Of a stretch of DNA of 64,000 bases, positions 9,657-18,409 are shown piece after piece. The position numbers and the translations under genes were made by a program. Origin of the DNA: Ricordea florida (lineage: Eukaryota > Cnidaria > Anthozoa > Corallimorpharia > Ricordeidae); the NCBI GenBank assembly GCA_949710005.1, contig OX453279.1, forward strand, positions 22,102,693 to 22,166,692, in the 5' to 3' direction. The stretch's first letter is position 1; every line of letters starts with the position of its first letter. Under the pieces are notes generated by a model. It had not been told where the DNA came from. It was given only the letters and a program-made list of their open reading frames with translations, and made no database searches.

Positions 9657-10055
9657 ATGCTAGTTACCGTTAATAGTTGTTTTCAGGGTAGAGTGCCGGC
9701 AACTATTAATCGTCTTATTCATATCAGAAGGAGTAGCTATAATCTGCGGGGTGTAAATGTTTTGTCTCTACCTAAGGTGAATAGCACCAAATACGGCCTT
9801 AAGCGTTTTAGTTATTACGCCGCGAAACACTGGAATGCACTTCCTGAGAGTATACGAAGCTTAGCTGGAACTAAGGATTTTATCTGCAAGGTTCGCGGTT
9901 TAACGTTTTAAATAGTAGTAGTAGTATTTTTATAGTAGTTAGCATTTTTATAGTTTAATCTTAGTAATTTATATTTTAATATCGTGGAATATCTGGAAAC
10001 TAGCTATATAGCTAAGTATATTTGCACGTTAATAAAGTATCCTATCCTATCCTAA
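9657..10055 (+). mobile_element. 5'-truncated LINE, CR1/L2-like 3' end
   Basis: The frame ending at 9911 reads SSYNLRGVNVLSLPKVNST, then YGLKRFSYYAAKHWNALPES and ends DFICKVRGLTF. This is the characteristic extreme C-terminus of CR1/L2-like reverse transcriptase proteins. It is followed by a short 3' UTR and a pentanucleotide tail of CCTAT units (about 10039-10054). Only the last 85 or so residues are left, inside the intron between exons C and D. Confidence 0.75.
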
Positions 10056-10216
10056 CACACTTAGGTCGTGTTCTATTGAGATCAACCATTTTTTTGGTTG
10101 GGTTTTCGTGTTCTATTGGGAAAAAAAAAACTGTTTTCGGTTGGTTTGGCTGATCAACTTTTTTTGGCTGCTGCATTTGAAATAATGCAGGAGCCAATAT
10201 GTCAAAGGAAACACAA

Positions 10217-10252
10217 GTGAGTGAGTGAGTGAGTGAGTGAGTGAGTGAGTGA
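10217..10252. repeat. (GTGA)n microsatellite
   Basis: About nine tandem GTGA units. Confidence 0.9.
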
Positions 10253-10382
10253 AGCGCCTACAGGAGAGAATCACCCCGGAGCCTCCATCTACCATGAATA
10301 TGGGCAACAGCGTATTTACACCTTGGGTTATTTTTAGACTTCTTTTTCCCGCGAAACTTTGATGCCTCTCGCGTCGTTAATT

Positions 10383-10605
10383 AGGGAGCTTAAGCACGCG
10401 CGTTTTTGAGACGCGGACGGCTACCGGAAGTGAGCTGTTTTCTCTTTTAACTTGTCTTCACACAACCACATTTACATTGATTAGTATCTTTTCTCCATTA
10501 GAGATGATCACTATAAAAATCTGAGAGACACCACTGTCCTGACACGCGTAGTGGTCTCTTCCGGTTGCCGTCCGCGTCTCAAAAACGCGCGTGCTTAAGC
10601 TCCCT
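10383..10605. mobile_element. Nested foldback MITE, ~40-bp inverted repeats
   Basis: The left arm starts AGGGAGCTTAAGCACGCGCG (10383) and continues through TTTTTGAGACGCGGACGGC. The right arm is its inverse, ending GCGTGCTTAAGCTCCCT (10605). GTTAA words flank both sides (GTTAATT at left, GTTAAAA at right), suggesting an AT-rich target duplication. Confidence 0.75.
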
Positions 10606-11194
10606 GTTAAAAAAAATGGCGGACCTCAATCGAGAGGAAGATGATGGAACTTACGTTCAAATCCACCGTTCTAAAGTCCTTTTTGACCACAGTGTCCATT
10701 TCTCCTTTCTTTTCCTATGTACTCACAATGCAATGTAATATCTATTGCCATTCCAGAGCGTGAATGCAGTGTTATTTGACGACGAGATGTAATGGGAATT
10801 GAGCGGAAGGACCGTGTCTTGTAGGAGTAAAGTTCGACGTTTGGACTCGTCCTAATCTTTGATAAGACACAAGTTTTCCGTTCATTTCCTATTACTGATT
10901 CGCTCCTGGCGCCTAGTATTTAGCCAATCACAATGCTCAATACAATTCGCTCAACGCGAAGAATTGTGGTGTAAATCGGTGTAGGATCAACAAATTTACG
11001 GCTGCCGGTCTACATTTTGATGACATTCTTAAGGAAAGACACTAGAGTTCATATTTTGTAACTTTTATATCGATTTATTTTTCAACTCAGAAGAGAATAT
11101 GTAAAAGTAATGAAATCGAGGAAAGGCGATAGGTACGGCAAAAAGGTCCAAGTAAACTTAATAAATGCAGTAGCCACATGCATGCAATGCTTGC

Positions 11195-11428
11195 CTATTT
11201 TTTAACCAGCTCAGAACTCGGTTGAAATGATTGAAAACGATGGGTAGTTTCCGCTGATACGACATTCTCAAAATAACTAGTAATACGAGCGACAAGTGTC
11301 CTCTCAGTTTCCAAAGACAAAGCTGCTAGGGGTTCTACTTCATCATCTGCTTCGTTGTTTGGAAGAACGTCGTCTTCCAACATTTCTTGAAGGTCAACCG
11401 CGGCATCAACAATCCGCGCTTCCACCAT
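11195..11428 (-). CDS. Unrecognised acidic reading frame inside the Harbinger-like element
   Basis: A 77-codon frame starting MVEARIVDAAVDLQ with an acidic centre (EMLEDDVLPNN, EADDEVEPL) and a C-terminal half with RTLVARITSYFENVV. Composition is protein-like and helix-prone, and it lies between the inverted repeats, so it could be an exon or remnant of an element-encoded protein. No splice partner or family was identified. Confidence 0.3.
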   Translation of the reverse strand: MVEARIVDAAVDLQEMLEDDVLPNNEADDEVEPLAALSLETERTLVARITSYFENVVSAETTHRFQSFQPSSELVKK

Positions 11429-11589
11429 GTTGACAACCTGAAGTCAAGAAGTTGAAGAAGTCTGGTAACAAGTATCCTTAGTAAAAACCGCGAAATGGTC
11501 GATATAGCGTTCTATTGGGAACCGCAACTAAATCAACCAAAACCGGCTTTTAGTTGAAACGGTTGATCTCAATAAAGAACACGACCTCA

Positions 11590-12353
11590 CTCTCCTTCGC
11601 AGTTCTTGTTTCGCTTCTCCTATGCGTTGCGTGGCCAGCTAGACAACGGCTGCGAAGGAGGCTACGACGCGCCTTCACAAGTCTGTTTTGTTACAGCTGA
11701 AAGCACATTGTTTCATCTAACCTTTCGTCTATTGCAAAGTGACCCACACAACAAGAGACCTTACATAACTAAGGTTTCGCTCTGAGAATGAAAAATTTGA
11801 TACCTTCCAAGGTGGGTGTAAAAGGCTCAACCGAACAATTCATGATTTCCTCTGTAACTGTTTTGTTTTGACCACAACCGCGTGAGAAAACTTCGAAACC
11901 AGACAATAAAGTAACATTGCTTAAAAAAGGTGTTTCAATTATAGTTTCACCTGGCTGTTTTGAAACCTAAGACAGATAAAACAACTCTGTCCAATCTCAG
12001 GCGATACACAGAGTGTACCATCCAATCAGAACACATAACAGCTACATGACGTCGGCACTAACTGCGGGAAACTAGTGCAAGCTCATCACTATTTGTTTAA
12101 TTTCAGTCTCATCTCTGATTGGTTGATAAATCGGCGCGAGATACTATAGCCAATCGCCTGGCGTAGCAGTACAAAATCAGAGTAGATCGAAATTACTTCC
12201 TACTGTGAGTTAATGTGAACACGACGAAGGGCTAACGCTCGAAACGTCAGCACCTTCCTTTTACGTTACGGTGGTTTAACTTATCTTATCAAGTTTGATT
12301 ATCCCAATTTCTAATGCGAACTAATGCTGTTATTTTGTTAATTTGTACTCCAG
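11590..12353 (+). other. Remainder of intron between exons C and D
   Basis: No coding content seen. Near 12225-12260 there is a repeat-derived sequence with the words CGAAGGGCTAACGCTCGAAA and CGTCAGC, a motif I associate with dispersed animal repeats. The acceptor TACTCCAG ends at 12353. Confidence 0.5.
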
Positions 12354-12605
12354 TTGGTTCACGAGCAAGTTAATTCTGCACTGGAGACCGAAGAATACGA
12401 TGTAAACACGACTGTAGACGAAAATCTGGGTCGAGATGTTCAAACAGGAGAGACAGATGGAGTACAAACCGAGTCAGAAAAGGCCTTACAGGAAGGAGAT
12501 ACTGAGACACCAACAGAAAAGACAAATGAGGAGGGAATTTCCATCGAAACTAAAAGGAATATTCTCATGCCCCAGACGGACAGCTTCGAAATGTCTGAGC
12601 TAAAG
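12354..12605 (+). CDS. Single-pass membrane protein, exon D (cytoplasmic)
   Basis: Acceptor TACTCCAG before 12354 and donor AAG|GTAAAG after 12605, both phase 0. It encodes 84 residues starting LVHEQVNSALETEEYDVNTT, very rich in Glu, Thr and Asp, with no obvious fold, ending FEMSELK. This looks like a disordered acidic cytoplasmic linker. A YDVN-type tyrosine is the only visible candidate phospho-motif. Confidence 0.68.
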
Positions 12606-12900
12606 GTAAAGGTCCTCGCTTTGCCTTATCATGAGCCAATCAGAATTAAACCTTGAACCAATTTCGACTGGCTCCCACGCGATTTCCCGCGCTTAGTAGT
12701 GACCACGTGTGTTTACTTTTCTGATTGGTTCATTACGCTGCGTGCTTCTGTTGCGATTGGCCACAATATAATTGCCAGAGTTATAACTTTGGTTACGGTT
12801 TTACGACATTGTATTGAAAACCGCTCAGTTGACAATAGTACTTAGTAATAGCAAGTCAGCACATACTATTGCTGTTAACACTATTTTCCTCTTGAAATAG

Positions 12901-13275
12901 GAAGAAACGTCCATTGCGCTACTCCTTAAAAAGCTGGAGTTTACAACCAACAGCTTTTTGTCCGTATTGACCCAAAAAGAAGGCGAAGACAACAAGCAAG
13001 GATCACCGGACAAACAAACAGATTCGCTGAAAAAAATGCACGGAATTCTCCAAGAGATTGAGCCGCTCTGCAAGCACGCAGAAACCATTACTGCCGTGAA
13101 CAAAGCAAAGGAAACATGCCGGCTTCTGCGTCTTTCCTTCCAAGAAATGGAAACTACAGATGGCAACGTCAATACGCTACCACTGACTGAGGAACTCCAG
13201 GAAGAGTTAGCTGACCTACAGAAGGCCCTGGCAAAGGACCGCACCAGGCCCCGTCATGATGAAACCGAGTTCTAG
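12901..13275 (+). CDS. Single-pass membrane protein, last exon E (C-terminus)
   Basis: Acceptor GAAATAG before 12901, phase 0; stop TAG at 13273-13275. It encodes 124 residues: EETSIALLLKKLEF, a polar linker (QKEGEDNKQGSPDKQTD), then likely amphipathic helices (LKKMHGILQEIEPLCKHAET, KAKETCRLLRLSFQEM, ELQEELADLQKAL) and a charged tail ending HDETEF. The C-terminal ETEF does not fit a strong PDZ ligand. The helical content suggests an interaction module, but I recognise no named domain. Exons A-E give a type I membrane protein of unknown function. Confidence 0.7.
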   Translation, partial: EETSIALLLKKLEFTTNSFLSVLTQKEGEDNKQGSPDKQTDSLKKMHGILQEIEPLCKHAETITAVNKAKETCRLLRLSFQEMETTDGNVNTLPLTEELQEELADLQKALAKDRTRPRHDETEF

Positions 13276-13333
13276 ATCGAACTTACACTTTGACTCTAGT
13301 CTGGGTTCCTTCTTAATTTCTTTGATAAAGAGA

Positions 13334-13716
13334 CAGGGTTCGCACGCGCCTTGAAAGTCCTTGAAAGTCCTTGAATCTCAAAGTAAAAATTCAAGGCCTT
13401 GAAAGTCCTTGAAAATTGCAGTCAGTGCTGGAAAGTCCTTGAAATTTGTAGCTAATTTCATCCAACTTAGATTCTAGAGTGCCTTATATGAAAATATATT
13501 CTAATGGCAGAAATGTAGCAACACGTAATATGTTGTGGATGAACTCAAAAAGACATAGACTTTTAGCTGTCTGTTAGCTGGGCACAATCGCTACTGTGAG
13601 AAGCTAAACATCCTTTGATTTTGCAGTACGTGGAGTCCTTGAAAAATGGAAAATATGTCTTTGAAAGTCCTTGAAAAGTCCTTGAATTTTTATTCCAAAA
13701 AAGCGTACGAACCCTG
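13334..13716. mobile_element. hAT-like MITE with internal CCTTGAAAGT repeats
   Basis: Terminal inverted repeats CAGGGTTCGCACGC (13334) and GCGTACGAACCCTG (ending 13716) differ at one position. AAGAGA abuts both ends (13328-13333 and 13717-13722). The body carries eight or more copies of a CCTTGAAAGTC-type motif near both ends, the subterminal repeats expected of hAT transposase binding. It lies about 60 bp after the stop codon of the membrane-protein gene, so it could be part of its 3' UTR. Confidence 0.8.
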
Positions 13717-14889
13717 AAGAGAGGTAATTTGAAGGTAAACTAGACGGATAACTGCATATTCAACTCGGGCTCCCCTATTTTAACACAATAGTAAAAAGCT
13801 TAGGGCTTAGTTAAGCAGTGCAGAATTAGTTCTTTTGACATACATTGACACATGTGATTCTTGAAACGTTGCCTTTTTTTTGGCTAGACTGCAGAACACC
13901 CTGCCACTCCGACTATCTCTTGTGTGTCCGCGGTTATATTTTTCACAGCCTCGCTTCGAGTGTCGAGGTATTCTGCAGTTGCTCTGAATTTGTTTAGAGT
14001 CTCCGCAGATCCTGATGAGGCATTTAGTTTTCAACAATTATTTTGAATCATTATCGTCGACAAAAATTGATGTTATTTGCAAATAGAACACGTTGTTTAT
14101 CGCACTCTTTGAGATCCTCGTTGTGGCTTGCAATTTCTGAAGCAAAAGTCGACAGTGACATCATAAGGACACGGAAGTGAAATTCAAGTGCACCTGGAAT
14201 GTAAATTAGGGAAAGTTTTGTTCCTGCAAACAAAAAATCACGCATGCACCGTACAGATAAAACGGCGATTTGTGACTGAACAACAAAAACGAAGCCGACA
14301 AAAACGAGCCGTTACTCGGACTTCCCTAAGGAAATCCGAGTTACAATCGATTTATTTGTGTTCGCTCCCAGGTACGAGGTAAACAGGGGTCGACACCTGT
14401 GGAATGGCGCATACACTGAAGAATTGTTGCACAGATTTTATTTACTAGATTTTTTCTGTCCGTTATTTTCAGTACCTGTGGTATAAATTTTGATATATTT
14501 CTTTTTTCCCACTTACCTGGTATTTCTGATTGGGCATGCGCAGTAAGTTACTGCAGGAAGTTTAGCTGTTCCCAGTGTCTTGTAGTCTCCTTCGCAGCTG
14601 TTGACCGGCTCGTCACGCAACGCTCCTCCACTCAGTAACGTTAGGGTTGTGACTGGAATGGATACTTTAAAATAAGGTGAGACATTTTGTGACACATATA
14701 CAACAAAGGTTATCACAAAATAAGGCGAGACATATATTTTGGTCATGTTACATGGCAATATCTGTTGACCAGCTTTGCCAGATAAACAAAACTGTTTACG
14801 GAGAGAATAACTGCTGGGTTAGACACTGATCTATAGTGATTAGGGTCTTAGCACTAACTCGAAATGGTTAGCTTTCATACAAATTAATT
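13717..14889. other. Gene-free stretch
   Basis: No convincing gene. An inverted pair ACTCGGACTTCCC / GGAAATCCGAGT lies near 14313-14342. The segment 14640-14760 is repeated in inverted orientation at 28360-28420 (shared core TAACCTTTGTTGTATATGTG), so it is part of a dispersed repeat. Confidence 0.5.
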
Positions 14890-15115
14890 GGCCCGATTAT
14901 ACCAGAGACGGATCATCCGTCTGGGACGAACTTGAGCTCGAACTTGGGCAAAGAACGGTAGTTCGTCTTATAATTCGTCTGTGTATAAATACGGGTTTTC
15001 AGACGGATCATCAGTCCAGACGAACTATCACGGTAGTTCGTCTTGACAGACGAACTACCGTGGATAATTCGTCTGGACGGATGATCCGTGCGCGTCTGTC
15101 TGTATAAATACGGGC
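14890..15115. mobile_element. Palindromic MITE rich in GACGGATCATCCGTC motifs
   Basis: The left end GGCCCGATTATACCAGAGAC is roughly mirrored by TCTGTATAAATACGGGC at the right end. The interior holds repeated palindromes: ACGGATCATCCGT, ACGGTAGTTCGTC and its inverse GACGAACTACCGT, and GGACGGATGATCCGT. A related copy lies at 28214-28338. Confidence 0.6.
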
Positions 15116-15284
15116 AGAAGACGAACTACTCAAAAATCGAGATCTCGTTACCTAAAGTCAGCGGTCGTCTTGCAGTGAAATACAAACTCAAGATGGCGAC
15201 CTCAGAGGCAGGGAAGTTGGCTTCATTGAAGTTGGGTTCATGACAGGGAAGTTCTTCTTCAGGGAAGTTGGCTTCATGACGTCA

Positions 15285-15775
15285 TTACATCGTAAAATAG
15301 TGGAACAGTATGCACAGAGGAACAGAGGAACACAAGGCACAAAGGATTAGAGGAATAGTAGACACAGAAAAACAGAGGAACAGTAGACACAGAGGAACAG
15401 TAGACAGAGGAACAGTAGACACAGAGGAACAGAGGAACAGTAGACACAGAGGAACAGAGGAACAGAGGAACAGTAGACACAGAGGAACAGAGGAACAGAG
15501 GAACAGTAGACAGAGGAACAGAGGAACGGTAGACGCAGAGGAACAGAGGAACAGTAGACACAGAGGAACAGAGGAACAGTAGACACAGAGGAACAGTAGA
15601 CACAGAGGAACAGAGGAACAGTAGACACAGAGGAACAGAGGAACAGAGGAACAGTAGACACAGAGGAACAGAGGAACAGTAGACACAGAGGAACAGAGGA
15701 ACAGTAGACACAGAAATACAGAGGAACAGTAGACACAGAGGAACAGAGGAACAGTAGACACAGAGGAACAGAGAC
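15285..15775 (-). repeat. Two-unit minisatellite array 1
   Basis: On the minus strand the array is built from an 8-nt unit CTGTTCCT and a 9-nt unit CTGTGTCTA, mostly in the orders AAB (25 nt), AAAB (33 nt) and AB (17 nt). The outer left edge (15285-15360, TTACATCGTAAAATAGTGGA and following) is an inverted copy of the right edge of array 3 at 23215-23299. Long open frames here are a consequence of the repeat lacking stop codons. Confidence 0.95.
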
Positions 15776-16015
15776 GATTAGCGACAAATAATTTTGTAAC
15801 AAATATCGACCTTTCAAAAAGCGGTTCATGTACGTTCTGTAGAAAAGAAAAAGAATCCTGGACTCACCTATTCTGGCACTGTCTTCTGACTGGAATTTAT
15901 TTAGGAACTGGCCAAATAAAACACGACTTAACTCTTATAGGCAACAGTTTATTAATGACTATAGCTCTAGGTTTACAAAAAGACACTGTTTTCAGCACTT
16001 AATATTTCTACTTTT
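15776..16015 (+). pseudogene. LINE zf-RVT C-terminal fragment
   Basis: The + strand translation from about 15780 reads LATNNFVTNIDLSKSGSCTF, then CRKEKESWTHLFWHC. This C-x2-C...H-x-F-W-x-C pattern is the zinc-binding C-terminal domain (zf-RVT) of LINE reverse transcriptase proteins. The frame continues about 45 residues and stops. No full reverse transcriptase is present. Confidence 0.6.
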
Positions 16016-16265
16016 TGGTCGCTAGATACTTGATTTGGACTTTCAAGTTGCAGGAATGTCTTCCAAAAACAGACAAGTTTAATTTTGTTGTTGCCTCCTT
16101 TCAGTGATTTTGCAAAGAGGAAAAAGGAATAAATGAACGCTGGACCTCCCCAAAGAGCAAATATTTTATTGGTAGTTTTGGGGGAAAACCTCGTGTGGGA
16201 AACAAAGAAATGGAGCTAACAGAGTCTACGTCCGTAACTACTCATTAGGTGTAATTAAGATGTAA

Positions 16266-16505
16266 CTAACACGTAGGTCGATTTACTTTGTAATTTATTT
16301 GTATTTTTTTAACGGCTAAGTTCGTTGTGATTTTGCTGTAAAAATGGTTGTGTTTATCAAGTGTTTGTGATGATGTCAATAAAGTGCTTAACAAAAAAGA
16401 TTGTTCAAGGTGTTCGTTGTCCTGTTTTCGGAATAAGCATAATGGCGAGTTTGTCAATCCAATTTTGTTAAGAAATAAATTCGTAGCTAAGTATCTGTTT
16501 AACAT
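16266..16505 (-). pseudogene. Second LINE zf-RVT fragment, opposite strand
   Basis: The minus-strand frame reads LNRYLATNLFLNKIGLTNSP, then LCLFRKQDNEHLEQSFLL. This matches the zf-RVT lead-in (FNRYLATNLFLKKIG...CxFC...E..EHLF) with the second cysteine changed to Arg and the later zinc ligands lost. It faces the + strand fragment at 15776, so two related LINE pieces are inverted relative to each other. Confidence 0.55.
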
Positions 16506-17040
16506 TGTAAACTAAAAATCTCGAAATTCTGTATCCACAAGAGCCTTTAATGGCAATTAATAGATCTCATTCCATGCTAGCTAAGCACCTACTCGAATAT
16601 TGTTGCATAACTAGTTTTGCTTGTGCAGTTGGAATGCATGTGGTCTCATACCTGGATCGTATATCCTTATGAACTTTTTTTTAGAGACAGCTTTATTGTT
16701 ACATATCGTTAGGTTAATATGATCCGTAGTAACAGATTATTGATCCGACTTTTTTATCAGTTTCCCCTTGAGGTTACATTGTTCGAAAAGAGTAGCGCTC
16801 TTTTTCCCGGTGTGGTGGTCTATTTTCTGGAAAGGAGGTATCTGAGCGGTCTACATGATTGTAGACTTTGTATCATGCAAACAGTATTGTAAAATAGTCT
16901 TGAAAAGCCCCATGAGATGTCTAAAGGACTTGTATTGCATTTTATTGTAAAGAAGGGCGAATACTAGCAGCCCAGCAGCCTTGTTTCATATAATTGTTAC
17001 ATATCTTGAGCATGTTGTCAGACATTCCTAAAAATTAATA
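16506..17040. other. Gene-free stretch
   Basis: AT-rich sequence; I see no coding content, repeats or RNA gene. Confidence 0.5.
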
Positions 17041-17051
17041 CATATTACTGG

Positions 17052-17391
17052 TGATAATAACGGGGTGACAGGCCTGCACGACTTCCATCCACGTGTAATA
17101 GCCGGTTATAGCTTTGCTCTAACGAGTATATCCTCTAGGGATCTGCCCCTTTTGTACGAGACAATAGGGGGATCTTTGAATATTCTTCTAAGCAATGGTT
17201 GTTCTTGAATTAAATGCCAGTTGATAATAATGGGGTGACAGGCCTGCACGACTCCCATCCACGTGTAATAGCCGGTTATAGCTTTGCTCTAACGAGTATA
17301 TCCTCTAGGGATCTGCCCCTTTTGTACGAGACAATAGGGGGATCTTTGAACATTCTTCTAAGCAATGGTTGTTCTTGAATTAAATGCCAGT
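17052..17391. repeat. 170-bp tandem duplication within the Penelope-like fragment
   Basis: 17052-17221 and 17222-17391 are nearly identical; both begin TGATAATAAYGGGGTGACAG. I noticed three substitutions. Both carry the coding block for the SLEDILVRAKL region. Confidence 0.92.
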
Positions 17392-18060
17392 TCTGCACAA
17401 GTATTTGCTTTAAGTTAGGCACTGATGAGCGATATTGTGTTACAAAAGGCAAGATTCGCTTGTCTGGTTTACGTTTCTGTTGTAGGGCAGCTTTTCTCTC
17501 CTCAAATGTAATTTCTGCTTGTGAAATAGCAGTTTTGAATGCTGTTTCAGAGGAGTTAGTTCGGAGAAGTCTGAATGCTTCGCCCTTGATCTGTGAAGCC
17601 CTTTTTGACCCCCGGTGGGTGGCAACTCGAGAAATGCGTGTACTGAAATGTTTCAGTAGCTTTGAAATGAGTTTTAATGTCTAGCATAGACTTTTGTGCA
17701 AATCTTTCGCCTTTGTAAACTCTTATGTTCCTTTGTTTTTTGTTGGCCTGAACTCGTTTTTCTTGTCTTATGGCTGTGCGGAGGCCTTCGATGTTTCGAC
17801 GATTGTGAAACCTCATCAGCGCTTGTAGATGGTCTTGCTCAGCTTTTGAGCGAAAACGTTTAGTGTCTCTCCTGAAGTCATTATCCGCTCTTATGCGGGC
17901 TCTTTCTAGGTATTGTAGCGACTTTGGGCAAGTCTTTCTTTCTAGGTGTTTCTTCAGGGATTTTAGCGCTGTTTGGGAACGTTCATGTTCCTGCTCCAGT
18001 TTGTCGGGCTAATCGTGTTTACGTTTGCCCGCCTGGTGGTTCACATTCATCTTCGTTGCT
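17052..18060 (-). pseudogene. Penelope-like element fragment (reverse transcriptase 3' part)
   Basis: On the minus strand, from about 18000 down, the translation contains LKSLKKHLERKTCPKSLQYL and MRFHNRRNIEGLRT, then THFKATETFQYTHFSSCHPP followed by GVKKGF. After a frameshift it continues FRLLRTNSSETAFKTAIS, KRILPFVTQYRSSVP and IQEQPLLRRMFKDPPIVSYK, then RGRSLEDILVRAKL. The SSCHPPGVKKGF and PPIVSYKRGxSLEDILVRAKL blocks are hallmarks of Penelope-like/GIY-YIG retroelement proteins. The central reverse transcriptase motifs are missing and the frame is broken, so this is an internally deleted dead copy. Its last ~170 bp are duplicated in tandem. Confidence 0.72.
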
Positions 18061-18409
18061 CCGTTGTTTTCATCAACAGTCATTGCTGGTTTGAGCGTGG
18101 TCAGCTAATAGACCCTCTGATGTTAGCAGGCTCATGGCCATAAAAACTTAGGCAATACCGCGGTTTCGATCCTTCTGGATCTCGTCAGTTGCCGATAAGG
18201 AGAGCGATAGAGGCCAATGCTCGGTATCACTCAGTTATTGGCGTGTTTTTTTTAGCTCTTATACTCGATAGGAGGATCGAAAATTCTAAACTATTATTGA
18301 CAGTAACTTTATTTACCTTATATTGCAACCAAGAAACATTGCAATGGCGCATATAATTTTCATCGCTAATTTTTCTTGAACTACATCTCGCTCTGTGCCT
18401 GTTCCTCTG
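18061..18409. other. Unassigned sequence before array 2
   Basis: No gene recognised. The stretch 18157-18200 (CCGCGGTTTCGATCCTTCTG and following) resembles dispersed-repeat junk. It grades into the degenerate edge of the minisatellite. Confidence 0.4.

Larger units (their letters stand above)
10064..11586. mobile_element. Harbinger-like DNA element with 24-bp terminal inverted repeats
   Basis: The left end GGTCGTGTTCTATTGAGATC (10064 on) is mirrored by GATCTCAATAAAGAACACGA ending at 11586, with a small indel. The flanking 3-bp words are TTA (left) and TCA (right), close to the 3-bp target duplication of PIF/Harbinger elements. A second GTTCTATTGGGAA motif occurs just inside each end. The 1.52-kb body includes a (GTGA)n microsatellite, a nested foldback element at 10383-10605 and a minus-strand reading frame at 11195-11428. 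No DDE transposase was recognised. Confidence 0.65.

Noticed and set aside
15274-15829. Several overlapping 90-160 codon frames on both strands
   Set aside because: Same minisatellite as array 2, in inverse orientation; frames arise from repeat structure.
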